Origin: Sphingomonas sp. PAMC26645
Lineage (GTDB): Bacteria > Pseudomonadota > Alphaproteobacteria > Sphingomonadales > Sphingomonadaceae
NCBI RefSeq assembly: GCF_004795835.1
Contig: NZ_CP039249.1
Span: 558,001-622,000, forward strand
Direction of reading: 5' to 3'
Length of the DNA: 64,000 nt
In this document: piece by piece, positions 10,931-20,017 of the stretch
Position numbering within the stretch: position 1 is the stretch's first letter
Layout: the number at the start of each line of letters is the position of its first letter
The notes under the pieces: model-generated
What the model saw: only the letters and a program-made list of their open reading frames with translations
The model's database searches: none
What the model was told of the DNA's origin: nothing
Translations under genes and position numbers: made by a program

Positions 10931-11953
10931 TCACGCGTTGGCGCCGCTGGTCCGCAGCGAATCGAGGCGGTTGTTGGTCCCGTTGGGGAAGAAGCCGCCG
11001 CCGATCTTCGCGGTGGGCGTCAGGTAGACGATGTTGTGCACCTGCGCGACCGAGCGGCTGTAGGCCAGGCCGTTGGCGTCGGTGGGCACGATGTTCGAGA
11101 TCGTCGGATCCGACCCGGTGATGCCCTGGTCGTCGTCGCTCGAGCCGTCGAGGCTGTCGCGCGCGTCGCTGATCTGGTTCGCGGCGGTGATGAGCGACGG
11201 GATCGGGTTCGGCGTCTGCAGACCCTTGCGGTACAGGATCGTGCGGATCAGGCCTGCGTGATACGCCTCTGCCGCGAGGATGCCGGCGGCCGCCTCGAGA
11301 TAGGTCTTGTTGGCGATCAACGGTGCTGCGCCCTTATAGGCAGACACACCGACGTCCTCGAAGATGTACGCGCCGAGCAGGAAGCTGTTGTCGTCAGCAT
11401 AGGGGTTGAACACACCCGTTGCGCCGATGACGCCCGCCGCACGGGCGGCCGCGGTGAACGCACCCGGAGCGGCTGCCGTGCCGACCGAGATGTCGATCGC
11501 GGGCTGGGCGACGGCGGCGCTGCCGAGCGCCGAGCGCAGGAAGGCGACGTGTGCGACTTCGTCGATCGCGATTTCGCGCGCGTATTCACGGACGACGGTG
11601 TCCTGGAACGGCACCTGTGCACCGCCGGTGACGGCACCCTGCGTACCGATGCCGGTCAGCATGTTGGCGTTGAGGCCGACACCGAATGCCGCGAACGCGT
11701 AGAACTGCGCTTCGAGATATTCGAGGTTCAGTGCGACGTTGAGCACGTCGGCGTCGTTGAGTGCCGCAACCGGCGCCGGTCCCGGAGTCGGGGTCGGTGC
11801 GAGATCGGAATCGTCGCTGCCGCATGCCGAGAGCAGCGTGGCGCCGCCGATGGCGAGCGCGGAACCGCCGGCAAAGCGCAGGAAGTTACGACGTTCGTTG
11901 CGACGGCTGGCGATCGCGTCGAATATTTCCAGCTTGGTATTGAGATCGGTCAT
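10931..11953 (-). CDS. Exported ferritin-like protein, paralogue 1
   Basis: The 340-residue protein begins with a basic region (SRRNERRNFLRFAGGSALA) resembling a Tat signal, and a lipobox-like LLSAC at residues about 40-44, followed by a proline linker. The core [20 protein letters not shown] and AREIAIDEVAHVAFLRSALG carries the Glu/His pairs of a ferritin-like four-helix bundle, with a third helix at YLEAAAGILAAEAYHAGLIR. The family (ferritin_2, related to plant desiccation protein PCC13-62) has no settled function. It is a close paralogue of the next gene, 49 bases away on the same strand, so this is a tandem duplication. Confidence 0.85.
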   Translation of the reverse strand: MTDLNTKLEIFDAIASRRNERRNFLRFAGGSALAIGGATLLSACGSDDSDLAPTPTPGPAPVAALNDADVLNVALNLEYLEAQFYAFAAFGVGLNANMLTGIGTQGAVTGGAQVPFQDTVVREYAREIAIDEVAHVAFLRSALGSAAVAQPAIDISVGTAAAPGAFTAAARAAGVIGATGVFNPYADDNSFLLGAYIFEDVGVSAYKGAAPLIANKTYLEAAAGILAAEAYHAGLIRTILYRKGLQTPNPIPSLITAANQISDARDSLDGSSDDDQGITGSDPTISNIVPTDANGLAYSRSVAQVHNIVYLTPTAKIGGGFFPNGTNNRLDSLRTSGANA

Positions 11954-12002
11954 TGGGTTAATCCCCTGAATATCGAAGAAGAGCGGGTGATCGGACGACC
12001 GA

Positions 12003-12995
12003 TCAGCTTGCCGCGATGCTCGTCTTGATGTTGCCGTTCATGCCGTTCGGGTAGAACCCGCCTGCCGACGCCGCACCCTTGTTGAGGTACACGATGTTGA
12101 GCACCTGGCTGGCCGAGCGGCTGAAGGCGACGCCGTTCGCATCGAGCGGCACGATGTTCGACGCGGTGACTGCGGCCTGCGTCGTGCTCAGGTTGATCGG
12201 CGTCTGCGAGATGGGCGAGATGCCCTGATCGAGATCGGTCGTACCGTCGAGGCTGTCGCGGGCGTTCGAGATCGCATCGGCCGACTGGCGCAGCGACGGG
12301 GTCGCGATGCCCTTGCCGTACAGCGTCGTGCGAACGATCGCGGCGTGATACGCCTCGACTGCGAGCAGGCCGGCAGCGGCTTCGAGATAGGCCTTGCTGG
12401 TGAGCAGCGGGGCAGCGCCCTTGTATGCGGTCACGCCGACGTCTTCGAAGATGAACGCACCGAGCAGGAACGCTTCGTCCGAAGCATACGGATCGAACGC
12501 GGTACCGGCGGGGACGAGGCCAGCAGCCTGTGCCGCAAGCGAGAACGCGCTGGTCGGCGAGACGCTGACGTCGATCACCGGCTGCGCGACGGCGGCGGAG
12601 CCGAGTGCGGTGCGGAGGAACTTGACGTGGGCGATCTCGTCCTGGGCGATCTCACGTGCGTACTGGCGCACGATCGGATCGCTGAAGTTGACCTGACGAC
12701 CGCCACGAACCGCACCCTGCGTGCTGGTACCGCTGAGCAGGCTGTTGTCGAGGCCGGTGCCGTAGGCGGCGTAGGAATAGAACTGCGCCTCGAGATATTC
12801 GAGGTTGAGTGCGAAGTTCAGGACGTCCGCATCGGTGATCGTCTGTGCCGACGCCGACGTGGAGAAGGACAGCGCGGTCGCACCGGCTGCGGTCATCGCA
12901 GCGGCGCCCAGCGCGGTCTTGAAGAATTCACGTCGCTCGCTGCGGCGTTCCACTCGCGCATCGAGGGCTTCGATCAGGTGCACGCTCTCGGTCAT
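12003..12995 (-). CDS. Exported ferritin-like protein, paralogue 2
   Basis: The 330-residue protein has a Tat-like leader ([20 protein letters not shown]) with cleavage probably after SASAQ near residue 51, so it lacks the lipid anchor of its neighbour. The ferritin-like helices [20 protein letters not shown] and [20 protein letters not shown] are almost the same as in paralogue 1, as is [20 protein letters not shown]. The metal-type Glu and His residues are kept. MTESVH was taken as the start; the upstream open frame lacks family similarity. It is the first gene of a likely transcript with paralogue 1 and the barrel protein. Confidence 0.85.
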   Translation of the reverse strand: MTESVHLIEALDARVERRSERREFFKTALGAAAMTAAGATALSFSTSASAQTITDADVLNFALNLEYLEAQFYSYAAYGTGLDNSLLSGTSTQGAVRGGRQVNFSDPIVRQYAREIAQDEIAHVKFLRTALGSAAVAQPVIDVSVSPTSAFSLAAQAAGLVPAGTAFDPYASDEAFLLGAFIFEDVGVTAYKGAAPLLTSKAYLEAAAGLLAVEAYHAAIVRTTLYGKGIATPSLRQSADAISNARDSLDGTTDLDQGISPISQTPINLSTTQAAVTASNIVPLDANGVAFSRSASQVLNIVYLNKGAASAGGFYPNGMNGNIKTSIAAS

Positions 12996-13385
12996 ATCAG
13001 GGTCCTCCCCTTGCTGTTGCGGACGTGGAAATGCTCTGCGGCAGTCGCGCAACGGGGCATGCCCCGATCAGGTCGATTGCTCGAATCCCGCTCGTAACGC
13101 GCTCAATTACGGACATAAAAAAAGCCGTCCGTGGCGAGGAACGTACGCGGATGAATAATGGATGCACGGTTCAAGGGGGTGCGATGAAATAAATTTCACG
13201 ACCCGACAGAGAGGCTTACCTGCTTGCGATGATTGGGGTTTTGGTGGCGGCTACATGCCGGCTTCACCTTTCCCTGGTCCTCCCGGAAAACGCCCGGCAG
13301 GCCCCTTCTCTCTCCCTACGGTAAAGGGAGCAGAGGTAACGCGTTCGGCGGATCGGACCGAGCCGGATCCGCCGAAATCGACAGC
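12996..13385. other. Non-coding gap upstream of the ferritin-like genes
   Basis: This stretch should hold the promoter of the minus-strand ferritin-like set. It contains a GGGGCATGCCCC palindrome near 13058 and a short ACGGAC/GTCCGT pair around a poly-A run near 13110. No confident sigma factor site or small gene was recognised. Confidence 0.4.
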
Positions 13386-14249
13386 TTAGAACGTGTAGGT
13401 CAGGCCGAGGGCGTAGAGCCACTGGTCCGCATCACCGACGTCGGCGACGATCGGCGTGTTCTTGTACTTGCCGAGCATGCGACCGTAGAGGACGCCCGCG
13501 CCGACGCCGAAGCCGTGGCGCAGATCACCCGAGAGGCTCTGCACGACGAACAGCGAGGCGTTGGCGCGACGGAAGCCGCTGTCGTTGATGTCGTAGGTGC
13601 GCAGGCCGCTGTTCAGCGAGCCGATCGGCGTCACGGCGGCATAGGTGCGGCCGAAGCCCTTGCCGGCGTAATCCGCCGACACGCCGAGCGAGACGAGCGT
13701 GCGGACCGACAGCGGCGTCGTGTAGTTCACCTGCGGGGTGATGACGTAGCTGTCATAGGTGCCCGAGACGTCGTGGACGTACGCGACGCGCGCGGTGATC
13801 GTGTCGTAGTCGCTGGTGATGACGCCGGTCTTGCCGATGCCGACATAGCCGCCGAGCTCATACGCGGTATCGATCTTGCCGAGCGCGCGGACCTGGCGGT
13901 TGTCGATGTCGCCGGTGCGGTCGCGGCGGATACCGCCGATGACGCCGACTTCGTAGTTGATGCCGACTTCGCCCGTGTTCGGGATCAGGTTGAAATAGAG
14001 CTGCGTGCCGCGGAGGAAGAAGTCATGCCCGCGCACCGTGCCGACGATCGCGCCGGCGGGGGTGAAGGAATTGCTGTCCGCACCCTCGTAATCGGGCATC
14101 GACACCGCACCGACCGCTATCGTGATACGGTTGTTGTCGCGCGGGTCGGTGATCGTTGGCGACGGGTTCGGATCGGTCTGGGCGAGCGCCGGGGTGGCGG
14201 TTGCCAGCACCGCGATTGCGGCAGACATGAGAAGGGTGAATGCGCGCAA
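13386..14249 (-). CDS. MipA/OmpV family outer-membrane protein
   Basis: The 287-residue protein has a signal peptide ending ATPALAQ near residue 23. The family opening TIAVGAVSMPDYEGADSNSF follows, then barrel strands including VGINYEVGVIGG, YELGGYVGIGK and RTLVSLGVSADYAGKGFGRT. It ends YALGLTYTF with the terminal Phe expected of outer-membrane barrels. MipA proteins have been linked to murein synthesis complexes and OmpV proteins to osmotic adaptation; which applies here is not known. It has its own promoter region downstream of the DUF2141 gene on the same strand. Confidence 0.88.
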   Translation of the reverse strand: MRAFTLLMSAAIAVLATATPALAQTDPNPSPTITDPRDNNRITIAVGAVSMPDYEGADSNSFTPAGAIVGTVRGHDFFLRGTQLYFNLIPNTGEVGINYEVGVIGGIRRDRTGDIDNRQVRALGKIDTAYELGGYVGIGKTGVITSDYDTITARVAYVHDVSGTYDSYVITPQVNYTTPLSVRTLVSLGVSADYAGKGFGRTYAAVTPIGSLNSGLRTYDINDSGFRRANASLFVVQSLSGDLRHGFGVGAGVLYGRMLGKYKNTPIVADVGDADQWLYALGLTYTF

Positions 14250-14318
14250 GGAAATGCTCCGGAGAAAAAGGTTCCACGTCGCAACGCGGTAAAACCGTTT
14301 TCGGTCCGCTGCGATCGG

Positions 14319-14753
14319 TCAGAAGATGTAACGCATTTTTACCTGTTGCATTTCGGCATCACCGGCAAGCATGAACCGGGCGGCATCGAAACGCGGCGGG
14401 CCGAAGCGTACGGCGGCATTGCGCGAGAACCCATAGCCCTCGCGCGGGATGCCGGCGATCGTGTCGAGCTTCGCATTGCTGTTCTCGTCATGGATGATCG
14501 CGAGCGCATAGCCGCGCTGGGGCAGGCCCGAAAAGCTGGTGGCGTGGACGCTGGCGGGCAGCGTCCGCGTCAGTGCCTTGGCATCGTCGACGCAGGCGGG
14601 AAAATTGTCGGGGTCCGCGGTGAGGCAGATCCGGATCATCCCCTTCGACGAGCGGAGATTGTCGACCTGAACGTCGAGCCGCGTGACGGGCGCCGCCGCC
14701 GACAGCATCGCCCACGTCGTTGCTGCCGCCACGACGAACAGCCGCTTTCGCAT
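14319..14753 (-). CDS. DUF2141 family exported protein
   Basis: With the start at MRKRLF the protein is 144 residues long and opens with a signal peptide (FVVAAATTWAMLSAAAP). The DUF2141 features follow: LDVQVDNLRSSKGMIRICL near residue 27, and the calcium-like acidic loop AIIHDENSNAKLDTIAGIPR with EGYGFSRNA after it. The function of the family is unknown. The open frame begins 24 codons earlier, but the basic MRKR start gives a normal signal peptide. It lies 70 bases upstream of the MipA gene on the same strand. Confidence 0.8.
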   Translation of the reverse strand: MRKRLFVVAAATTWAMLSAAAPVTRLDVQVDNLRSSKGMIRICLTADPDNFPACVDDAKALTRTLPASVHATSFSGLPQRGYALAIIHDENSNAKLDTIAGIPREGYGFSRNAAVRFGPPRFDAARFMLAGDAEMQQVKMRYIF

Positions 14754-15112
14754 GCGCGCCGGCAAGATCGCCGCGTTGCTTGTCGGTGCCGCAGAGCCGA
14801 TCCCAAAAGCGGAAATAGAGGCCATAGTTGCACCCGTGTCGTTCGTGATGTCGCCGATGATGGCTCGCCGTGATCAGCCAGCCGCCCCATGCGCCCCGCC
14901 ACATGAACCGGGGGAAAACCTCCCCACCTCATGCGATGGTTACCCCATAGCCGTCGTGATCGTCAGTACCAGACCCGGTGCGTCGATGTTGATCGGAATC
15001 AAGGGCACCCGTAGCGGAATTACCACAACGCCGGTGATCCGCGCGATCGGATCGCCTCGACCAGGCGGCCGCAAGACGTCGTCGCAGGTGCGTGATAGTC
15101 TCGGGCGATTAC
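14754..15112. other. Non-coding gap between DUF2141 and a hypothetical gene
   Basis: The genes on each side are divergent, so two promoters are expected. No repeat, hairpin or small gene stood out, and the long plus-strand open frame through it continues antisense into DUF2141 and has no protein-like composition. Confidence 0.4.
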
Positions 15113-15469
15113 ATGATGGAGTCGTCGATGGTTCTGCTCGCGCTGATCCTGACCGTGACCGGGTATTCGGGTATGCCCCCCGCGACCCGTGCAGGGTTCG
15201 AGGCGCTGGGGCGGCGTACCAACAGGCTGTGCCCGGCACGCCATGTACGGACGATTACCCCCGGCGACCTGGATTATCTCCAGGACGGGTTCGAGCGGAG
15301 CCTGTCGCGGCTGGACCGCGCGCGGCTGGCTGCCGTCAATACCGCGGACCGGCGTTGCGCCAACCGCGACGGGCTGGCGTGCCAGACCTCGGCGACGATG
15401 GGCGCGATGCAGACGACGCGGCTCGTGTCCCGGTTCGCCGGCTATGTCTGTGCGCACCGGGTACCCTGA
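15113..15469 (+). CDS. Small exported protein of unknown function
   Basis: The 118-residue frame starts at MMESSMVLLALILTVTGYSG, which looks like a signal peptide. The remainder has four cysteines in a charged, helical-looking sequence (RRTNRLCPARHVRTI; DRRCANRDGLACQTS; SRFAGYVCAHRVP). I do not recognise the family. An ATG three codons later (or the GTA-preceded ATG at 15092) cannot be excluded as the start. The next gene, the GH127 enzyme, begins 73 bases later on the same strand. Confidence 0.5.
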   Translation: MMESSMVLLALILTVTGYSGMPPATRAGFEALGRRTNRLCPARHVRTITPGDLDYLQDGFERSLSRLDRARLAAVNTADRRCANRDGLACQTSATMGAMQTTRLVSRFAGYVCAHRVP

Positions 15470-15541
15470 CCCTCTACCTCTTTCGCCGGCACGACACGCC
15501 TGCTACTCAGACAAATAATGAGAGCATAAGAGGGTGTCGTT

Positions 15542-17503
15542 ATGGTCGAGCTGTGTCGCGGGGGCCAATCCCGCCGGAAATTCCTGACGGGTGTCGCGAC
15601 CGGTGCGCTGACCGTGGGTTCCCTGTCGACCGCTTCACAGGCGTTGGCGTTCGTGCCGCCAGAGGTGGTGCCGGCGACGGTGCCGACCGCGAAGTTGCAG
15701 GCGTTCGACCTGGCCGACGTCACGCTCGGCGAGGGGCCGTTCCTGCATGCGCAGCGCAAGACCGAGGCGTATCTGCTCGCGCTGCAACCCGACCGGATGC
15801 TCCACAATTTCCGAGTCAATGCGGGGCTGGCACCGAAAGCACCGGTCTATGGCGGTTGGGAATCGGATCCGCTGTGGGCGGACATCAATTGCCACGGGCA
15901 TACGCTGGGGCATTATCTGTCCGCGTGTGCACTGGCCTATCGATCGACCGGCGACCGGCGGTTCAAGGCGCGGATCGACCATATCGCGCGCGAACTGGCG
16001 GCGTGCCAGGCGGCGTCGGGGACCGGGCTGGTCTGTGCGTTCCCGGACGGGCCGGCGCTGGTGGCGGCGCATCTGCGCGGCGATCCGATCACCGGCGTGC
16101 CGTGGTACACGCTGCACAAGGTGTATGCGGGCCTGCGCGATGCGACATTGCTGGCGGACAGCGACACGGCGCGCGCGGTGCTGCTGCGGCTGGCCGACTG
16201 GGCGGTGGTCGCGAGCCGGCCGCTGAGCGATGCGCAGTTCGAGACCATGCTGGATACCGAGCATGGCGGCATGAACGAGGTGTTCGCCGACCTCTACACG
16301 ATGACAGGGACCGCGGAGTATCGCACGATGGCGGAGCGGTTCTCGCACAAGGCGATCCTTGCGCCGCTGGCGAAGAGCCGCGACCATCTCGACGGGCTGC
16401 ATGCCAATACGCAGGTGCCGAAGATCATCGGCTTCCAGCGGGTCTGGGAGGTGACGGGGAAGCCCGAATACCGCGATGCGTCCGAATTCTTCTGGAAAAC
16501 GGTGGCGCTGACGCGGTCGTTCGCGACCGGCGGGCACGGCGACAACGAGCATTTCTTTCCGGTCGCCGATTTCGCCGAGCACGTCCTGTCGGCGAAGGGA
16601 TCGGAGACGTGTTGCCAGCACAACATGCTGAAGCTGACGCGGGCGCTGTTCCTGCACGATCCGCAGGCGGGCTATGCCGATTATTACGAGCGGACGCTGT
16701 ATAACGGGATCCTCGCGTCGCAGGATCCGGACAGCGGCATGGCGACGTACTTCCAGGGTGCCCGGCCGGGTTACATGAAGCTGTATCACACGCCCGAGAA
16801 CTCGTTCTGGTGCTGCACCGGCACGGGGATGGAAAACCACGTCAAATACCGCGACTCGATCTACTTCCATGATGACCGCGCGCTGTACGTGAATTTGTTC
16901 GTGCCCTCCGCCGTGCGCTGGAAGGACAAGGACGCGGTGCTGACGCAGGTGACGACGTTCCCCGACACTGCGACGACGACGCTGCGCTGGACGTTGAAGC
17001 GACCGGCCGAGCTGACGCTGAAGCTGCGGCATCCGGGGTGGAGCCGGACCGCGGTGGTGCTGGTGAACGGGGTCGAGGCGATGCGGTCGACCAGTCCGGG
17101 GCGGTATCTGGCGTTGGCGCGGGGGTGGCGCGACGGCGATACGGTGGAACTGCGGCTGGATATGCGCGCCGGGGTCGAGCGATCGCCGGCCGCGCCGGAA
17201 ATCGTTGCGTTCACGTTTGGGCCGCTGGTGATGGCGGGCAGCTTTGGGCGCGAGGGGCTGGCGCCGGGATCGGACATCATCGTCAACGAGCGCAAATATG
17301 GAGAATATAATGCGGCGCCGTTCGCGCCGCCGACGCTGGCGGGCGATCCCGATACGATTGCCGAGAAGATGCGCGCGGGGGACCGGCCGCTGGAGTTCAC
17401 GATCCTCGCGGCGGACCGGCAGCCGGTGCGGATGGTGCCGTATTTTCGCGTCGCGCACGAGCGCTATGCGACCTACTGGCCGATCGCGCCGGGATTGGCG
17501 TAG
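15542..17503 (+). CDS. GH127 beta-L-arabinofuranosidase, Tat-exported
   Basis: The 653-residue enzyme has a Tat signal (SRRKFLTGVATGALTVGSLS). The (alpha/alpha)6 catalytic domain typical of the family is marked by INCHGHTLGHYLSACALAY, TEHGGMNEVFADLY and GGHGDNEHFF. The zinc and nucleophile residues of GH127 are all visible: Glu and Cys in GSETCCQHN, and the paired Cys in FWCCTGTG. C-terminal beta domains follow to residue 653. It probably removes terminal arabinofuranose from plant-derived glycans in the periplasm. No transporter or other glycosidase gene is adjacent. Confidence 0.92.
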   Translation: MVELCRGGQSRRKFLTGVATGALTVGSLSTASQALAFVPPEVVPATVPTAKLQAFDLADVTLGEGPFLHAQRKTEAYLLALQPDRMLHNFRVNAGLAPKAPVYGGWESDPLWADINCHGHTLGHYLSACALAYRSTGDRRFKARIDHIARELAACQAASGTGLVCAFPDGPALVAAHLRGDPITGVPWYTLHKVYAGLRDATLLADSDTARAVLLRLADWAVVASRPLSDAQFETMLDTEHGGMNEVFADLYTMTGTAEYRTMAERFSHKAILAPLAKSRDHLDGLHANTQVPKIIGFQRVWEVTGKPEYRDASEFFWKTVALTRSFATGGHGDNEHFFPVADFAEHVLSAKGSETCCQHNMLKLTRALFLHDPQAGYADYYERTLYNGILASQDPDSGMATYFQGARPGYMKLYHTPENSFWCCTGTGMENHVKYRDSIYFHDDRALYVNLFVPSAVRWKDKDAVLTQVTTFPDTATTTLRWTLKRPAELTLKLRHPGWSRTAVVLVNGVEAMRSTSPGRYLALARGWRDGDTVELRLDMRAGVERSPAAPEIVAFTFGPLVMAGSFGREGLAPGSDIIVNERKYGEYNAAPFAPPTLAGDPDTIAEKMRAGDRPLEFTILAADRQPVRMVPYFRVAHERYATYWPIAPGLA

Positions 17504-17620
17504 GTCGGGCGGTGTAGTCCCGACGCGTTCGTGCGGTTGCATTAGCCTCTATGCAGTGCGGCGAAACCTGATAGCCTCCCTCTCCAGAGCAGGACGACCT
17601 GCCAATACGGAGGGAGATGC

Positions 17621-17821
17621 ATGGCACATCAAAACGCCGCGCGCGGGGATACCGGCACGAATACCAGCGCCAATTCCGGCAGGGATCACAAGAGCCTGAT
17701 CTATGTGATCGCGGGGAGTATATTGGCATTGGGGCTGGTGTTGATGGCGTTCTACGACCGGGCGGGCGATCCCATGCCGATCGCGTCGGTGCAAAATCCG
17801 GTGGTTACTGCGCAGAAATAG
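17621..17821 (+). CDS. Small single-pass membrane protein
   Basis: The 66-residue protein has a polar N-terminus rich in Asn, Gly and Thr. One membrane helix (SLIYVIAGSILALGLVLMAF, residues about 25-44) follows, then a short periplasmic tail. A Shine-Dalgarno GGAGGGAG lies just before the ATG. It is not recognised as a named family, although small proteins of this pattern are common in sphingomonads. It converges with the acetyltransferase gene. Confidence 0.65.
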   Translation: MAHQNAARGDTGTNTSANSGRDHKSLIYVIAGSILALGLVLMAFYDRAGDPMPIASVQNPVVTAQK

Positions 17822-17830
17822 CGCCGGGAC

Positions 17831-18358
17831 TTACGGCGCCGCGGCTCGGTCGAAGATCAGGATCGGGGCATCTCGGTAGGTGCCCGTGGTGCGCAAGCCG
17901 TAGCCCAGCCGTTCCGCGAGACGGATCGAGGGGGCGTTGGCGGGGTCTATGATGCAGGTTGTCGCGGGGATGCGCGCGTCGGTCCAGGCGAGGATCGCGG
18001 CGAGCGCTTCGGAGGCGTAGCCTTTGCCTTGCGCGTCGCCGGTTAGCGTCCAGCCTGTTTCCGGCGTTGCGTCGATCGAGGGGTCGATGGCTCTGCGCGC
18101 CTCGATGAGGCCGAGTTCGCCGATGAGGTGGCCTGTGGCGGTGTCTCGGGCGATCCAGCTGCCGTAGCCGAACAGCGTCCATTGGCCGATCGAGCGGAGC
18201 AGGCGGATCCAGACGTCCTCTCGGGTGCGCGGCTGGCCGCCGATCATCGTGTAGACGCGCGGGTCGGTCCACATCGCGGCGCAGTCTTCGAGGTCGGTGG
18301 AAGTGTGGGCGGTTAGGGTTAGGCGGGCGGTGGTGAGTTTGGGGGCGGATGTGGGCAT
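17831..18358 (-). CDS. GNAT family N-acetyltransferase (RimJ/RimL-like)
   Basis: The 175-residue protein opens with the RimJ/RimL-type start LTTARLTLTAHTSTDLEDCA. It has the acetyl-CoA segments HLIGELGLIEARRA, ETGWTLTGDAQGKGYASEAL and NAPSIRLAERLGYGLRTTG. The Q-x-x-G-x-A loop is QGKGYA. Such enzymes acetylate protein N-termini or small amines; the substrate is not predictable. A family A palindrome and a family B palindrome lie upstream of its start. Confidence 0.85.
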   Translation of the reverse strand: MPTSAPKLTTARLTLTAHTSTDLEDCAAMWTDPRVYTMIGGQPRTREDVWIRLLRSIGQWTLFGYGSWIARDTATGHLIGELGLIEARRAIDPSIDATPETGWTLTGDAQGKGYASEALAAILAWTDARIPATTCIIDPANAPSIRLAERLGYGLRTTGTYRDAPILIFDRAAAP

Positions 18359-18412
18359 TCGTGCTGTCTAAGAGCGATCTTGGTGGAAGGGTATCCGTCG
18401 CCGCGCACTCTT

Positions 18413-18560
18413 CACTCCCTGGAAGGGAGGGGGCGGGGGTGGTCGGCCCGCTTGAGCCACTGGCGTTCCGGTTTGCGGAGGCCAGTCCACCCTTAGCCAC
18501 GCGCGTTCGAACTTGCGGAAGCCGACCCACCCCCAGCCCCTCCCTTCCAGGGAGGGGGGC
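18413..18560. repeat. Palindromic intergenic repeat, family A copy 2
   Basis: Arms ACTCCCTGGAAGGGAGGGGG and CCCCTCCCTTCCAGGGAGGG bracket an internal duplicated pair GCTTGAGCCAC...GTTCG and CGTTCGAACTTGCGG. The internal segment GCTTGAGCCAC and CGGAAGCCGACCCACCCC is shared with copy 3 at 58009, so the copies are related along their length, not only in the arms. Confidence 0.8.
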
Positions 18561-18621
18561 AGGTTGGGCTTTTCCTTTTCGTACGGTTCACACAGTTCAG
18601 GCGTCGCGATTTTCGATCGTT

Positions 18622-18748
18622 CGATTTTCCCCCGCAAGGGGGAGGTGTCGCCGGAGGTGACGAAGGGGGAGGATACGGAACAGAGGTTTCCCTTTCCTCC
18701 CCCTCCGTCTGGCTAGGGCCAGCCACCTCCCCCTGGCGGGGGAGGATA
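18622..18748. repeat. Palindromic intergenic repeat, family B copy 3
   Basis: The nested palindrome of family B with left arm TTTCCCCCGCAAGGGGGAGG and right arm CCACCTCCCCCTGGCGGGGG. Together with family A copy 2 it takes up most of the 490-base gap between the acetyltransferase and crtY. The rest shows no recognised feature. Confidence 0.85.
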
Positions 18749-18850
18749 CTAAGAGAGTCCCGCCCCCCCCCCGGCAACGCAGGTTGTCTTCGCAGGCGAT
18801 TGGTTCGGAAAGGTTGTTTTCGTGTCCCCCGCTTTGCGCTAGTCGGAGGC

Positions 18851-20017
18851 ATGGCATCGACGATCTCCTGCGACGTTGCGATCGTTGGCGCGGGTTTGGC
18901 CGGCGGGATGATCGCGCTGGCGTTGAAAGCAAAGCATCCGGCGTTGGATGTGCGGCTGATCGACGCCGCGCCGGTGGTCGGCGGCAATCATCTCTGGTCG
19001 TTCTTCGGCAGCGACGTGGCGCAAGGCGATCGCTGGATTGTCGCACCGCTCGTGGTGCATGCGTGGCGCGGATACGATGTGCATTTTCCGGCGCATGCGC
19101 GGACGATCGATGCGACCTATTATTCGATCGAGAGCACGCGGCTCGACCGCGAAGTTCGCCGCGTGCTGCCGCCGCATGCGCTGATGCTGGGGCGGAAGGT
19201 GTCGGGGGCTAGTGCGACCGCGGTGGTGCTGGCGGATGGCGACCGGATCGAAGCGACTGGCGTGATCGACGCGCGGGGGGCGGGCGATCTGTCGCTGCTC
19301 GACCTGGCGTGGCAGAAGTTTCTCGGGCGGGAACTGGCGTTGTCGGTGCCGCATGAGAGTCCGCGGCCGATGGTCATGGATGCGACCATTCCGCAGATTG
19401 ACGGGTATCGGTTCGTCTATTGCCTGCCCTTCTCGCCCGAGCGGATGTTCGTCGAGGACACTTATTATAGCGACACGCCGGATCTCGATATTCCGGTGCT
19501 GGGCGCGCGGATCGACGAGTATGTCACGGCACGCGGCTGGTCGGTCGAGAGCGTCGTTCGCGAGGAGTCCGGCGTGTTGCCGGTCGCGATGGGGGGGGAT
19601 TTCGAGGCGTATTGGCGGTCGGGTGGTGCTCGGGTGGCGAAGGCCGGGATGCGCGCGGGAATGTTTCATCCGACCACGGGGTACTCGCTGCCGGACGCGG
19701 TTCGGACCGCTTCCATGCTGGCGGGCCTCGGCGATTTCTCGGGCGCGAAGCTTCACGATGCGACCCACGCGATGGCGCGGGCGACGTGGAAGTCGCGTGG
19801 CTTCTACCGGATGCTCGACACGATGTTGTTCCGCGCCGCCGAACCGGAGGAACGCTACCGCATCCTCGAGCGCTTCTACCGCCTCTCCCCCTCGCTCATC
19901 GGCCGTTTCTATGCCGGGCGCTCGACGCTTTCCGACAAGGCACGCGTTCTTACCGGCAAGCCCCCCGTCCCCATCGTGCGCGCCGTCCGCGCCATCGCAG
20001 GCAGTATGTCATTATGA
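18851..20017 (+). CDS. crtY: Lycopene beta-cyclase CrtY
   Basis: The 388-residue flavoprotein should close both ends of lycopene to form beta-carotene. It has an N-terminal FAD-binding Rossmann motif VAIVGAGLAGGMIAL, the cyclase motif RLIDAAPVVGGNHLWSFF, the DARGAG segment near residue 140, and the late blocks FEAYWRSGG and GMFHPTTGYSLPDAVR. The start MASTISCD was chosen because TCGGAGGC precedes it; the frame is open 17 codons further up. Its stop overlaps the crtI ATG by four bases (ATGA), indicating coupled translation of the carotenoid genes. Confidence 0.95.
   Translation: MASTISCDVAIVGAGLAGGMIALALKAKHPALDVRLIDAAPVVGGNHLWSFFGSDVAQGDRWIVAPLVVHAWRGYDVHFPAHARTIDATYYSIESTRLDREVRRVLPPHALMLGRKVSGASATAVVLADGDRIEATGVIDARGAGDLSLLDLAWQKFLGRELALSVPHESPRPMVMDATIPQIDGYRFVYCLPFSPERMFVEDTYYSDTPDLDIPVLGARIDEYVTARGWSVESVVREESGVLPVAMGGDFEAYWRSGGARVAKAGMRAGMFHPTTGYSLPDAVRTASMLAGLGDFSGAKLHDATHAMARATWKSRGFYRMLDTMLFRAAEPEERYRILERFYRLSPSLIGRFYAGRSTLSDKARVLTGKPPVPIVRAVRAIAGSMSL

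Noticed and set aside
13233..14873. 546-codon plus-strand open frame
   Set aside because: Antisense to MipA/OmpV and DUF2141 genes, both with signal peptides and family motifs.
15635..17542. 635-codon minus-strand open frame
   Set aside because: Antisense to the GH127 gene, whose catalytic residues establish the real frame.
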